NCBI GenBank assembly: GCA_021767885.1
Contig: JAASSM010000015.1
Span: 1-11,945, forward strand
Direction: 5' to 3'
Length of the DNA stretch: 11,945 nt
From: a bacterium
GTDB lineage: Bacteria; Krumholzibacteriota; Krumholzibacteria; LZORAL124-64-63
A program made the position numbers and the translations under genes. Of this stretch, positions 1 through 6,234 are shown piece by piece. Every line of letters starts with the position of its first letter. Within the stretch, counting starts at the first letter, position 1. The notes beneath the pieces are model-generated. The model had not been told where the DNA came from and did not search any database. It saw only the letters and a list, made by a program, of their open reading frames with translations.

Positions 1-855
1 GACGCCATCACCGCCGTCCATGATCCCGGGTACGTCGGTTACCTGCGGCGGATCTGCCTCGCCCTGCCGCCGGAGCAGTCGGTCTACCCCTACGTGTTCC
101 CCCTGCGCAACGTCACCCGCCCGCCGCGCGATCTGGCGCTGCGCGCGGGATACTACTGCATGGACACCTTCACCCCCCTCGGCCGCGCGGCGTACCTGGC
201 CGCCCGCCGGGCCGTGGACTGCACGCTCACCGCCGCGGACCAGATCCGGCGGGGTCGTCGTCTGGCGTACGCGCTGGTGCGCCCGCCCGGCCACCATGCC
301 GAGCGCCGGATCTTCGGCGGCTTCTGCTACTTCAACAACGCGGCCATCGCCGCCGAGGCGCTGGCCGGCCTCGGCCGCGTGGCCATCCTGGACCTGGACT
401 ACCACCACGGCAACGGGCAGCAGGACATCTTCGCCGCCCGCGACGACGTCCTGACCATCTCCATCCACGGCCACCCCACCTTCGCCTATCCCTACTTCTC
501 CGGCTTCGCCGACGAGCAGGGCGAGGGCGCCGGCCGCGGCTACAATCTCAACTTGCCGCTGCCCGAGCAGGTGGATGGCGCCCGCCACCGCGAGGCCCTC
601 GACCGCGCCCTGCGACGCATCGCCACCCACGGACCGGCCACCCTGGTGGTCTGCCTCGGACTGGACACCGCCCGCGGCGACGCCACCGGATCCTGGTCGC
701 TCACCGCCGACGACTTCGCCGAGAACGGGCGCCGCGTGGGCGCCCTCGGCCTGCCCACCCTCGTGGTCCAGGAGGGCGGTTACCGTACCGCCAGCCTGGG
801 TCGCAACGCACGCCGGTTCCTCGAGGGACTGGCCAGAGGAGCGTTCACGTCATGA
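1..855 (+). CDS. Acetylpolyamine amidohydrolase-type deacetylase of the HDAC superfamily, 5' partial
   Basis: Zn-dependent deacylase that hydrolyses an acetyl-amine bond; relatives act on acetylated polyamines or acetyl-lysine. The frame is open from base 1, so the N-terminus lies outside the window; 284 residues remain, against roughly 340 for the family. Numbering from the first visible codon, the His pair is at 98-99 (in RPPGHHA), Zn ligands are D133 and H135 (in DLDYHHGNG) and D222 (in GLDTARGD), and the catalytic Tyr is Y261 (in QEGGY). All catalytic residues are therefore present and the enzyme should be active. The GLDTxxGD and EGGY wording is closer to acetylpolyamine amidohydrolases and class II HDACs than to class I. 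Its TGA overlaps the ATG of the following GNAT gene (ATGA), which indicates translational coupling. The substrate is not determinable; a deacetylase acting on the product of the neighbouring acetyltransferase is possible (inference). Confidence 0.9.
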   Translation, partial: DAITAVHDPGYVGYLRRICLALPPEQSVYPYVFPLRNVTRPPRDLALRAGYYCMDTFTPLGRAAYLAARRAVDCTLTAADQIRRGRRLAYALVRPPGHHAERRIFGGFCYFNNAAIAAEALAGLGRVAILDLDYHHGNGQQDIFAARDDVLTISIHGHPTFAYPYFSGFADEQGEGAGRGYNLNLPLPEQVDGARHREALDRALRRIATHGPATLVVCLGLDTARGDATGSWSLTADDFAENGRRVGALGLPTLVVQEGGYRTASLGRNARRFLEGLARGAFTS

Positions 856-1355
856 AACAGACCCTCCGTCCGCGCGATCTGGCCCTGCGCGAGGAGCCCC
901 GGCCCCAGGACGCGGACCACGTGCGGCACCTGGTGGCCGCCACGGGCTTCTTCACCCTGGCCGAGGTGGAGATCGCCGCCGACCTGGTACGCGAGCGCCT
1001 CGCGCGCGGCCCGGCCAGCGGCTACGAGTTCCTCCTCGCCGACGGCCCGGGATGCCTGCTGGGCTACAGCTGCTTCGGCCGGGTGCCCTGCTCCACGGTC
1101 AGCTGGGACCTCTACTGGATCGCCGTCTCGCCCGACGTGCAGGGCGTGGGCCTGGGGCAGCGGCTGCTGCAGGCCACCGAGGACCGGGTCCGCGCGGCCG
1201 GCGGCCGGGCCCTCTACGCCGAGACCAGCGGCCGCGGGCTCTACCGACCCACGCGCGGCTTCTACCGGCGCAGCGGCTACCAGGAGGCCGCCACCCTGCC
1301 CGATTTCTACGCGCCGGACGACGACAAGGTGATCTTCCGCAAGGCGCTGGTCTGA
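852..1355 (+). CDS. GNAT-family N-acetyltransferase
   Basis: This predicted acetyl-CoA-dependent N-acyltransferase has 167 residues, a normal single-domain GNAT length. The beta4-alpha3 core (motif A) reads WIAVSPDVQGVGLGQRLL, with the pyrophosphate-binding loop Q97-G-V-G-L-G102. The C-terminal part carries the usual GFYRRSGY segment (motif B), followed by DFYAPDDDKVIF, an ending I associate from memory with GNATs found beside ATP-grasp and deacetylase genes (unverified). The ATG overlaps the TGA of the upstream deacetylase by 4 nt, so the two are almost certainly co-translated. That pairs an acyl-adding with an acyl-removing enzyme. The acceptor substrate is unknown. GNAT identity is secure; specificity is not. 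Confidence 0.9.
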   Translation: MKQTLRPRDLALREEPRPQDADHVRHLVAATGFFTLAEVEIAADLVRERLARGPASGYEFLLADGPGCLLGYSCFGRVPCSTVSWDLYWIAVSPDVQGVGLGQRLLQATEDRVRAAGGRALYAETSGRGLYRPTRGFYRRSGYQEAATLPDFYAPDDDKVIFRKALV

Positions 1356-1372
1356 GCGAGGAGATCCCGGCG

Positions 1373-1401
1373 TGGGCAAGGGGCGGCCGGGCCGCTATGC
1401 T
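1373..1401 (+). promoter_or_regulatory. Candidate sigma-70-type promoter for the Mur-ligase gene
   Basis: TGGGCA at 1373-1378 and TATGCT at 1396-1401 are separated by 17 bp, each matching 4 of 6 consensus positions. The stretch GCTATGCTCG at 1394-1403 is nearly repeated as GCTATCCTCG at 3000-3009, in the same position relative to another gene, which supports both. The site lies in the 113-nt gap after the GNAT gene and would give the ligase its own transcript. Prediction only. Confidence 0.35.
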
Positions 1402-1468
1402 CGGGGGCGTCCACCCGTCCGCTCCTGGCGGCGCGCCGCCGCGCGCCCACGTCTCCGGAGGCGTTGCC

Positions 1469-2941
1469 GTGCCCCATGACCAGCCTCATCCCGACCCCCG
1501 GCGCCCCGCGCCGGCCGCACGCGACGAGGCCGCGCCGGACGCCTGGCTCCACTTCGTGGGCGTCGGTGGCAGCGGCATGAGCGCCCTCGCCCAGTTCCAC
1601 GTCCACCGCGGAGGCCGCGCCACCGGCAGCGACCGTGCCTTCGACCAGGGCGAGCGCGCCGCCATCCGGGCGCAGCTGGACGCCGCGGGCGTGGAGGTCG
1701 TGCCCCAGGACGGCCGTGCCCTCGCGGCCGACTGCGCGGCGGTGGTCACCAGCACCGCGGTGGAGAGCGCCATCGCGGACGTGGCCCGGGCCCGCGAGCT
1801 GGGCATCCCACTGCGCCACCGGTCCGAGCTGCTGGCGGTCTACGTGGCGCGGCACCAGACCGTGGCCGTGACCGGGACCAGCGGCAAGTCCACGGTGACG
1901 GCCATGATCTGGACCCTGCTGCACGGCTGCGGCCTGGATCCCCGGCTGCTCACCGGCGGCCCGGTGGCCGCGCTCGAGGCCGAGGGGCTGCTGGGCAACG
2001 CCTACGGAGGCGACCGGCCCGCCGCGCGGCCGCTGCTGGTGATCGAGGCCGACGAGAGCGATGGCTCGCTCGTGCGCTACCATCCCTGGCTGGGCGTGAT
2101 CCTCAATCTCGGCCGCGACCACAAGGAGCCCGAGGAGGTGGCCGCCATGTTCAGCCAGTTCCGCCTGCAGTGCGGCGGGCCGCTCGTGGTCGGCGAGGAT
2201 GCGAACCTGGACTTCCTGCGGCCCGGCGCGGTGACCTTCGGGCTGGGCGACCGCGCCGACGTCCGCGCCACGGACGTGGTCCTGGGCCCGCGCGGCGTGC
2301 GCTTCGCCGTGGACGGTGTGGCGTTCACCGTGCCGCAGCCCGGCCGCCACACGGTCCTGAACGCCCTGGCGGCGGTGGCCGCATGCCGCGAGCTGGGCGT
2401 CCCGCTGGCGAGCCTGCCCGCCCCCCTGGCCGGATTCGCCGGTGTGGCCCGCCGCTTCGTGTCCCTGGGCACCGCCGCCGGCGTGGAGGTGATCGACGAC
2501 TTCGCCCACAACCCCGACAAGCTCGCCGCCGCCCTGGCTACCGCCCACGACCGGCTCGGTGGCGGCAGCGACGGTGGCGACCGCGGTGGCGGCCGGGTCC
2601 TGGCCATCTTCCAGCCCCACGGGTTCGGTCCCACGCGCTTCCTGCGCGACCAGCTCATCGCCGCCCTCGGCTCCCACCTCGCCCCCCGGGACGTGCTCTG
2701 GCTACCGGAGATCTTCTACGCCGGCGGGACCGTCACCCGCGACATCTCCAGCGAGCACCTGGTGCGGGGGGTGGTGGCGGCCGGCCGCGATGCGCGGTTC
2801 TGCGCGCACCGCGACGATCTCCCTGCCCTGGTGGCCGCCGAGGCCCGACCGGGCGACCTGGTCCTGGTCATGGGTGCCCGCGATCCCTCCCTGACCGCGC
2901 TCGGGCGCGCCATCCTCGTGGCGCTCGCGGGCCGTGCGTGA
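1469..2941 (+). CDS. MurC/Mpl-like Mur ligase
   Basis: ATP-dependent amide ligase of the Mur family, 490 residues. The N-terminal Rossmann domain begins at LHFVGVGGSGMSALAQ, typical of MurC/Mpl. The P-loop GTSGKST is at 136-142, the MurC-type EADESD at 193-198, and an NxxxDH equivalent, NLGRDH, at 213-218. The C-terminal domain has ARRF, then DDFAHNP at 343-349 and FQPH at 381-384. The GTG start is chosen because GGAGG (1457-1461) sits 7 nt upstream and the conserved domain starts about 27 residues later; the open frame upstream overlaps real genes. Differences from canonical MurC are Ser for His in GTHGK, HKE after NLGRD, and DDFAHNP for DDYAHHP. A Gly/Asp-rich insertion lies around 364-374. 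The gene is not in a division/cell-wall cluster, so it is probably a paralogue with another acceptor or nucleotide-sugar substrate (inference) rather than the essential murC. Confidence 0.85.
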   Translation: MPHDQPHPDPRRPAPAARDEAAPDAWLHFVGVGGSGMSALAQFHVHRGGRATGSDRAFDQGERAAIRAQLDAAGVEVVPQDGRALAADCAAVVTSTAVESAIADVARARELGIPLRHRSELLAVYVARHQTVAVTGTSGKSTVTAMIWTLLHGCGLDPRLLTGGPVAALEAEGLLGNAYGGDRPAARPLLVIEADESDGSLVRYHPWLGVILNLGRDHKEPEEVAAMFSQFRLQCGGPLVVGEDANLDFLRPGAVTFGLGDRADVRATDVVLGPRGVRFAVDGVAFTVPQPGRHTVLNALAAVAACRELGVPLASLPAPLAGFAGVARRFVSLGTAAGVEVIDDFAHNPDKLAAALATAHDRLGGGSDGGDRGGGRVLAIFQPHGFGPTRFLRDQLIAALGSHLAPRDVLWLPEIFYAGGTVTRDISSEHLVRGVVAAGRDARFCAHRDDLPALVAAEARPGDLVLVMGARDPSLTALGRAILVALAGRA

Positions 2942-2978
2942 TGGGCCGGCTCCTGTCGAGAACGCCGATTCAACGCGG

Positions 2979-3007
2979 TCGACACCGGCGACGGTCCTTG
3001 CTATCCT
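2979..3007 (+). promoter_or_regulatory. Candidate sigma-70-type promoter upstream of the STAS-like gene
   Basis: TCGACA at 2979-2984 (5 of 6 to TTGACA) and TATCCT at 3002-3007 (4 of 6 to TATAAT) are separated by exactly 17 bp. Transcription would start near 3014, giving a leader of about 140 nt before the ATG at 3153. The leader contains an AT-rich island (about 3019-3045) that is exceptional for this window, and a short inverted repeat, TGGTC-N5-GACCA, at 3045-3059 that could be an operator. Confidence 0.45.
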
Positions 3008-3152
3008 CGCGGCGGCGCATTTCTTTATAATTGCGATTCATTACTGGTCCGACAGACCATGAGATCTGGTTTCGGCGATGAGCCCATGGACCTCGGGGCG
3101 CGCGGCCCGACCGCTCGCTCCGGCCAGAGGGCTTGGCCTGGCGAGGGCGATC

Positions 3153-3569
3153 ATGTTCACCATCCTGGACCGCGGCGACCACCTGGCAGTGACGCTCGAG
3201 GCCATCACGCGCGATGCGGTGGCCCAGGCCACCCTGGCGCTCATGACGCGTCCGGACTATCCCCGGCGCAATGATCTCTGGGACCTCACGGCTGCCCCCG
3301 TGTTCCTCTCCCAGGAGGACCTCGCGCCGCTCGTCGCGCTGGTCGCCGAGCACTACCCCGCCCAGGCCACGCGTGACCGCACCGCCCTGGTGGTGCGGGG
3401 AGGATTCCAGTGGGCGGTGGCGGAGATGTGGACGACGCAGGCCCGGTACCTGCCGTGCGCGGTCCGGGCCTTCACCTCGCGGGCCCGCGCCGAGTCCTGG
3501 CTACGCGGTGAGGCCACGCCGGATGATCGGTCCGGGGACCCGGCACGGCCAGCGGGTCTGCCGCGCTGA
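3153..3569 (+). CDS. Small STAS/SpoIIAA-like domain protein
   Basis: The protein has 138 residues, is soluble, and has no signal peptide or membrane segment. The pattern is a short beta-strand pair (FTILDRGDHLAVTLE), a helix, a central LWDLT strand (the position of the conserved D in STAS/SpoIIAA-like folds), a helix rich in Leu/Ala, a RTALVV strand, then VRAFTSRARAESWL, which resembles the F-x-xxxxAxxWL ending common in SpoIIAA-like/STAS-SEC14 proteins. The ATG at 3153 is preferred over the in-frame ATG at 3078 because GAGGG at 3143-3147 precedes it by 5 nt and the domain starts exactly there; the 25 extra residues look like unstructured Ala/Arg/Pro translation. It stands alone, convergent with the GGDEF gene. 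Function is unknown; a regulatory or lipid/nucleotide-binding role is only suggested by the fold. Confidence 0.7.
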   Translation: MFTILDRGDHLAVTLEAITRDAVAQATLALMTRPDYPRRNDLWDLTAAPVFLSQEDLAPLVALVAEHYPAQATRDRTALVVRGGFQWAVAEMWTTQARYLPCAVRAFTSRARAESWLRGEATPDDRSGDPARPAGLPR

Positions 3570-3617
3570 CGTCGCCCAGGATCACGGATCACCAGCGGGT
3601 CAGCCTCCGGCCGCGGG

Positions 3618-4631
3618 TCAGGCTCCGGCGGGGGGCGCCGTGCTGACCAGCCGGTCGGGCACCGCCGTGCCGCGGCGGTCCATGAAGAGGTTGCTGCCCA
3701 CCACCTGCTTGGCCATGTGCTTGACCTCGGCGCACACGCTGGCCACCTCGAGGTACCGCGTGAAGCGGTAATGCCGCAGCCGCACCCCGCCCATGGAGAG
3801 CGAGACCAGCGGATACTGCACCGGCGCGCCCTGCCGGTCGGTGGTGTCGATGCAGCCGCGCCGGGCATCCTCGTCGCTGTAGAACGCCGGTGCGCCCAGG
3901 TCGAACTGCTTGAGGACCTGCCTGGCCAGGGCCTCCGCCTCGCCGGCGTCGGTCATGATCACGAAGTCGTCCCCGCCGACATGGCCCAGGAAGGCCTCGC
4001 CACGGCACACCGTGCGGATGCCCGTCTGCAGCGTCTCGGCGGTGAAGAGCAGGAGGTCGTCACCGTCGCTGAATCCGTACTTGTCGTTGTAGGCCTTGAA
4101 GTTGTCGAGGTCCGCGTAGAGGACGGTCTTGTCCAGGTTCCGGTCGATGGCCTCCTGGATCCTGGCGACGATGCTGTTGTTGCCCGGCAGGTGCGTGAGG
4201 GGATTGGCGTCGATGGCCACGTCCTCGAGGCGGGCCACCTCCTGCAACAGGTGGTACAGGCGGATGTGGGTGCGCACGCGGGCCAGGAACTCGCTCAGAT
4301 GGCAGGGCTTGCTGATGTAGTCCACCCCGCCGGCGGCGTAGCCGCGGTCGATGTCCTCGCTGGTGGGCTTGGCGGTGACGAAGATCACCGGCACGTTGAT
4401 CAGACGCGCGTCCTGCTTGAGGTGCTCGCAGAGGGTGAAGCCGTCCATGGCCGACATCTTGGCGGCGATGAGGAACAGGTCCGGGACGTCCGCCTCCACC
4501 AGTAGCAGCGCCTCCTCGCCGTTGCTCGCGGTGACCACCTCCCAGCCATGGGCGCGCAGGGTGGCGGCATGGATCCGCAGATCCTGCTCCGCGTCGTCGA
4601 CGATGAAGATCCTGGCCCTGCTCTCCACCAC
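3618..4631 (-). CDS. Receiver-GGDEF protein with degenerate phosphoacceptor and GGDDF motif
   Basis: This 337-residue protein has the classical response-regulator diguanylate cyclase layout. The receiver domain is at about 6-125, with acidic pair D12-D13, T86 and K108 conserved. Alignment to the PDLILLDxxMPxMDG pattern, however, puts Ala56 (codon 4464-4466) where the phosphorylated Asp should be. The GGDEF domain is at about 140-325: DLDNFKAYND at 174-183 is the Mg/GTP-binding strand, and the signature is GGDDF at 219-223 instead of GG(D/E)EF. An inhibitory RxxD site is not intact (R210-G-E-A213). A long insertion between GGDDF and the SLSMGG strand resembles the subgroup with this signature. 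The GTG at 4631 is chosen because GGAGG lies 9 nt upstream. Upstream extension to an ATG at 4727 would run into a perfect hairpin. Cyclase activity is possible but uncertain; c-di-GMP/GTP sensing or scaffolding is an alternative. Confidence 0.88.
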   Translation of the reverse strand: MVESRARIFIVDDAEQDLRIHAATLRAHGWEVVTASNGEEALLLVEADVPDLFLIAAKMSAMDGFTLCEHLKQDARLINVPVIFVTAKPTSEDIDRGYAAGGVDYISKPCHLSEFLARVRTHIRLYHLLQEVARLEDVAIDANPLTHLPGNNSIVARIQEAIDRNLDKTVLYADLDNFKAYNDKYGFSDGDDLLLFTAETLQTGIRTVCRGEAFLGHVGGDDFVIMTDAGEAEALARQVLKQFDLGAPAFYSDEDARRGCIDTTDRQGAPVQYPLVSLSMGGVRLRHYRFTRYLEVASVCAEVKHMAKQVVGSNLFMDRRGTAVPDRLVSTAPPAGA

Positions 4632-4686
4632 GGGGGCCACCCTCCAGGTAGTCCGATCCGGTCCAGCCGCCGGCGCCGCACCCGGA

Positions 4687-4731
4687 CACGGTGCGGCTCC
4701 TGCCCCGAGCATCGGCAGGAGCCGCACCGTG
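4687..4731 (-). terminator. Perfect 18-bp stem-loop, probable terminator after the sigma operon
   Basis: The arms 4687-4704 and 4714-4731 are exact reverse complements (CACGGTGCGGCTCCTGCC on the plus strand) around a 9-nt loop. The hairpin lies 21 nt past the stop of the TM2/LiaF-like gene and 56 nt before the GGDEF start, both on the minus strand. No T-tract follows on either strand, so it is not a canonical intrinsic terminator. In GC-rich genomes stems without U-tracts can still terminate or stabilise 3' ends. Attenuation between the two genes is also possible. Confidence 0.6.
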
Positions 4732-4751
4732 ATTGAGGGAATTTCCCGGAT

Positions 4752-5360
4752 TCAGGCCACCGGCCCACCGGAGTCGCCGCCCCGGCCATCGCGATCCGAT
4801 CGCGCGGAGTCCTCCTGCCGGGAGCGGTAGAGCAGCCAGGCGCCGAGGCCCACCAGCAGCAGCGGCCACCAGTCCTCCAGCCAGTCCAGACGCAGGTCGA
4901 AGCCGGTGCGCAGGACCAGGATCACGCCCAGGACCACCAGGATGATGCCGCCGGTCCGGGACCCGCCCACCGCCGGCAGGGTGAGGTTCGAGGGCAGCGG
5001 GTCCTCGCCGTAGCCATCGAGAGCCAGGTTCACCGCCTGGGCCCGGCGCGCCCCGTCGATGATCCCGTAGAGCCACACGAAGCCGAGCATGATGCCGAAG
5101 AACGGCTCGAGGCCATCGATCTCGCCGCTGGACAGCAGCGTGATCACGCCCGCGAAGGTGGCCGCCAGGACCATGCCCACCTGGTAGTAGCCCACGTAGA
5201 TCTGGCCGAGGCCGGGAAGGATCCCCGACAGGAAGCCCGCCAGGAAGGGCACCTTGTAGGGCAGGTCCCGCCGGCGGCCGTCGCGGCCGCGGGGCGGGAT
5301 CTCCCGCGTGAGTTCCGGCTGCGGTGCCATGCGCTCGCCGTGGTACTGATCGTTCTGCAT
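4752..5360 (-). CDS. TM2-like / LiaF-like (DUF5668-type) membrane protein
   Basis: This 202-residue inner-membrane protein starts at an ATG with an excellent AAGGAG 7 nt upstream; the frame is open further but that segment is Pro/Arg/Gly-rich and lacks such a site. The N-terminal 35 residues are charged and cytoplasmic. Residues 37-104 form a TM2-type region (FLSGILPGLGQIYVGYY, then hydrophobic segments at about 60-76 and 86-101, ending IIDGARRAQ). Residues 137-178 contain two closely spaced hydrophobic stretches, GGIILVVLGVILVL and WWPLLLVGLGAWLLY, the LiaI/LiaF-like pattern. The tail is hydrophilic. It is the third gene of the sigma operon, 64 nt after the anti-sigma stop. LiaF-like proteins accompany envelope-stress regulation, so a sensor or modulator role at the membrane is plausible (inference). 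Confidence 0.8.
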   Translation of the reverse strand: MQNDQYHGERMAPQPELTREIPPRGRDGRRRDLPYKVPFLAGFLSGILPGLGQIYVGYYQVGMVLAATFAGVITLLSSGEIDGLEPFFGIMLGFVWLYGIIDGARRAQAVNLALDGYGEDPLPSNLTLPAVGGSRTGGIILVVLGVILVLRTGFDLRLDWLEDWWPLLLVGLGAWLLYRSRQEDSARSDRDGRGGDSGGPVA

Positions 5361-5424
5361 GTCGGTTCTCCTTCTCGGGAGCGGCCCGCAGGCCGCCGGA
5401 TGGCCCTGCGATGCGGGGCCGGGG

Positions 5425-6234
5425 CTATCGAGGGGCGCGGTCCCCGGGGGACCCTGGCGCCGGTCGGTCAACGTCCGCAGCTCCTGGTCCGGCCTCCGGG
5501 CCGGGATCGTCCTCGCGTGCCAGCTCGCCGGCCAGCGCCCACCAGGAGCGGACCAGCGTGATCAGCGCGTCGGCTCGCCGCCCCGCATCGCGGAGCAGGG
5601 GCTCCACCTGATCCCGGCCGCGGTCGAGCACCAGCTCGGCCCGCGCGGCCACGGCGGTCACGGCCTCGGGCACGGCAGCCGCGCCGGCACGGACCACCTG
5701 GTCGGCCTGCCGGGGCACGCCGTCGGGGGCCAGCGGGCCCCAGACCAGCAGCGCCAGCAGCGTGGCCACGGTCCAGGCCGCCTCCAGGGCGAACCGGGGA
5801 CGGCACCACGCCCGGCGGGCGCGGTTTCCCAGTTCCAGCCAGGCGCGTTCGAGAAGGCCCGGCCCGCCAGGGCGATCGGGACCGCCGGCCAGCCCCGGCC
5901 GCGCGGTGGCCTCCGGGACCGGTTGCGAGCCGGCCGTCCGGGCCAGGACGCGGGCAGTGAATGCCGGCCCCGGCTCCCGTTCCGCCAGCCCGGGCAGCAG
6001 CGGCTGCAACCGGTCCAGGATCAGCACCAGCTCGCGACAGGCCGGGCAGCGCTCCAGATGGGCGTCCAGCAGCTGCGCATCGGCCGGATCCGGCGCCGCG
6101 TCCCAGCGTGCGCCGAGGAGCTGCTCCGCCCGGTCGCAGGCGCGGCCGCTGGTGCGGTCGAGGATCCGCCGGGTGAGGTCCGGATCCTGGAAGCGCCGGC
6201 TGCGGTCGCGCGGATCGAAGGGGTTGCCGTTCAC
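5425..6234 (-). CDS. Transmembrane zinc-finger (zf-HC2) anti-sigma factor
   Basis: This 269-residue protein is predicted to hold the adjacent ECF sigma factor inactive at the membrane. The N-terminal zinc-binding motif is C33-N25-H59-x3-C63-x2-C66 (HLERCPAC), the classical anti-sigma domain arrangement. A single hydrophobic segment at about 149-166 (LEAAWTVATLLALLVW) would anchor it, leaving a C-terminal region of about 100 residues outside the membrane that contains a helical Ala/Arg/Val-rich stretch. Start: the GTG at 6234 overlaps the sigma stop as GTGA, with GGAGG 7 nt upstream. The long frame continuing upstream inside the sigma gene is ignored. Linker regions are Pro/Gly-rich. The inducing signal cannot be deduced. 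Confidence 0.85.
   Translation of the reverse strand: MNGNPFDPRDRSRRFQDPDLTRRILDRTSGRACDRAEQLLGARWDAAPDPADAQLLDAHLERCPACRELVLILDRLQPLLPGLAEREPGPAFTARVLARTAGSQPVPEATARPGLAGGPDRPGGPGLLERAWLELGNRARRAWCRPRFALEAAWTVATLLALLVWGPLAPDGVPRQADQVVRAGAAAVPEAVTAVAARAELVLDRGRDQVEPLLRDAGRRADALITLVRSWWALAGELAREDDPGPEAGPGAADVDRPAPGSPGDRAPR

Noticed and set aside
1427..1440. GGCGGCGCGCCGCC palindrome before the Mur-ligase gene
   Set aside because: It is perfect but only 14 bp and composed solely of G and C in a very GC-rich region; chance is likely.
575..1468. Upstream extension of the Mur-ligase reading frame
   Set aside because: It overlaps the deacetylase and GNAT genes and encodes Arg/Pro/Ala-rich sequence; GTG at 1469 has a good Shine-Dalgarno site and precedes the first conserved motif.
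3026..3031. Perfect TATAAT as a stand-alone promoter
   Set aside because: No acceptable -35 lies 16-18 bp upstream; TTGCTA is 22 bp away. It is noted only as part of the AT-rich leader.
4632..4727. ATG start at 4727 for the GGDEF gene
   Set aside because: The extra 32 residues are Pro/Ala-rich, and the ATG lies inside the perfect hairpin; GTG at 4631 has GGAGG upstream.
4737..4747. GGGAATTTCCC small palindrome beside the 18-bp hairpin
   Set aside because: It has only 5-bp arms; too short to call a separate feature.
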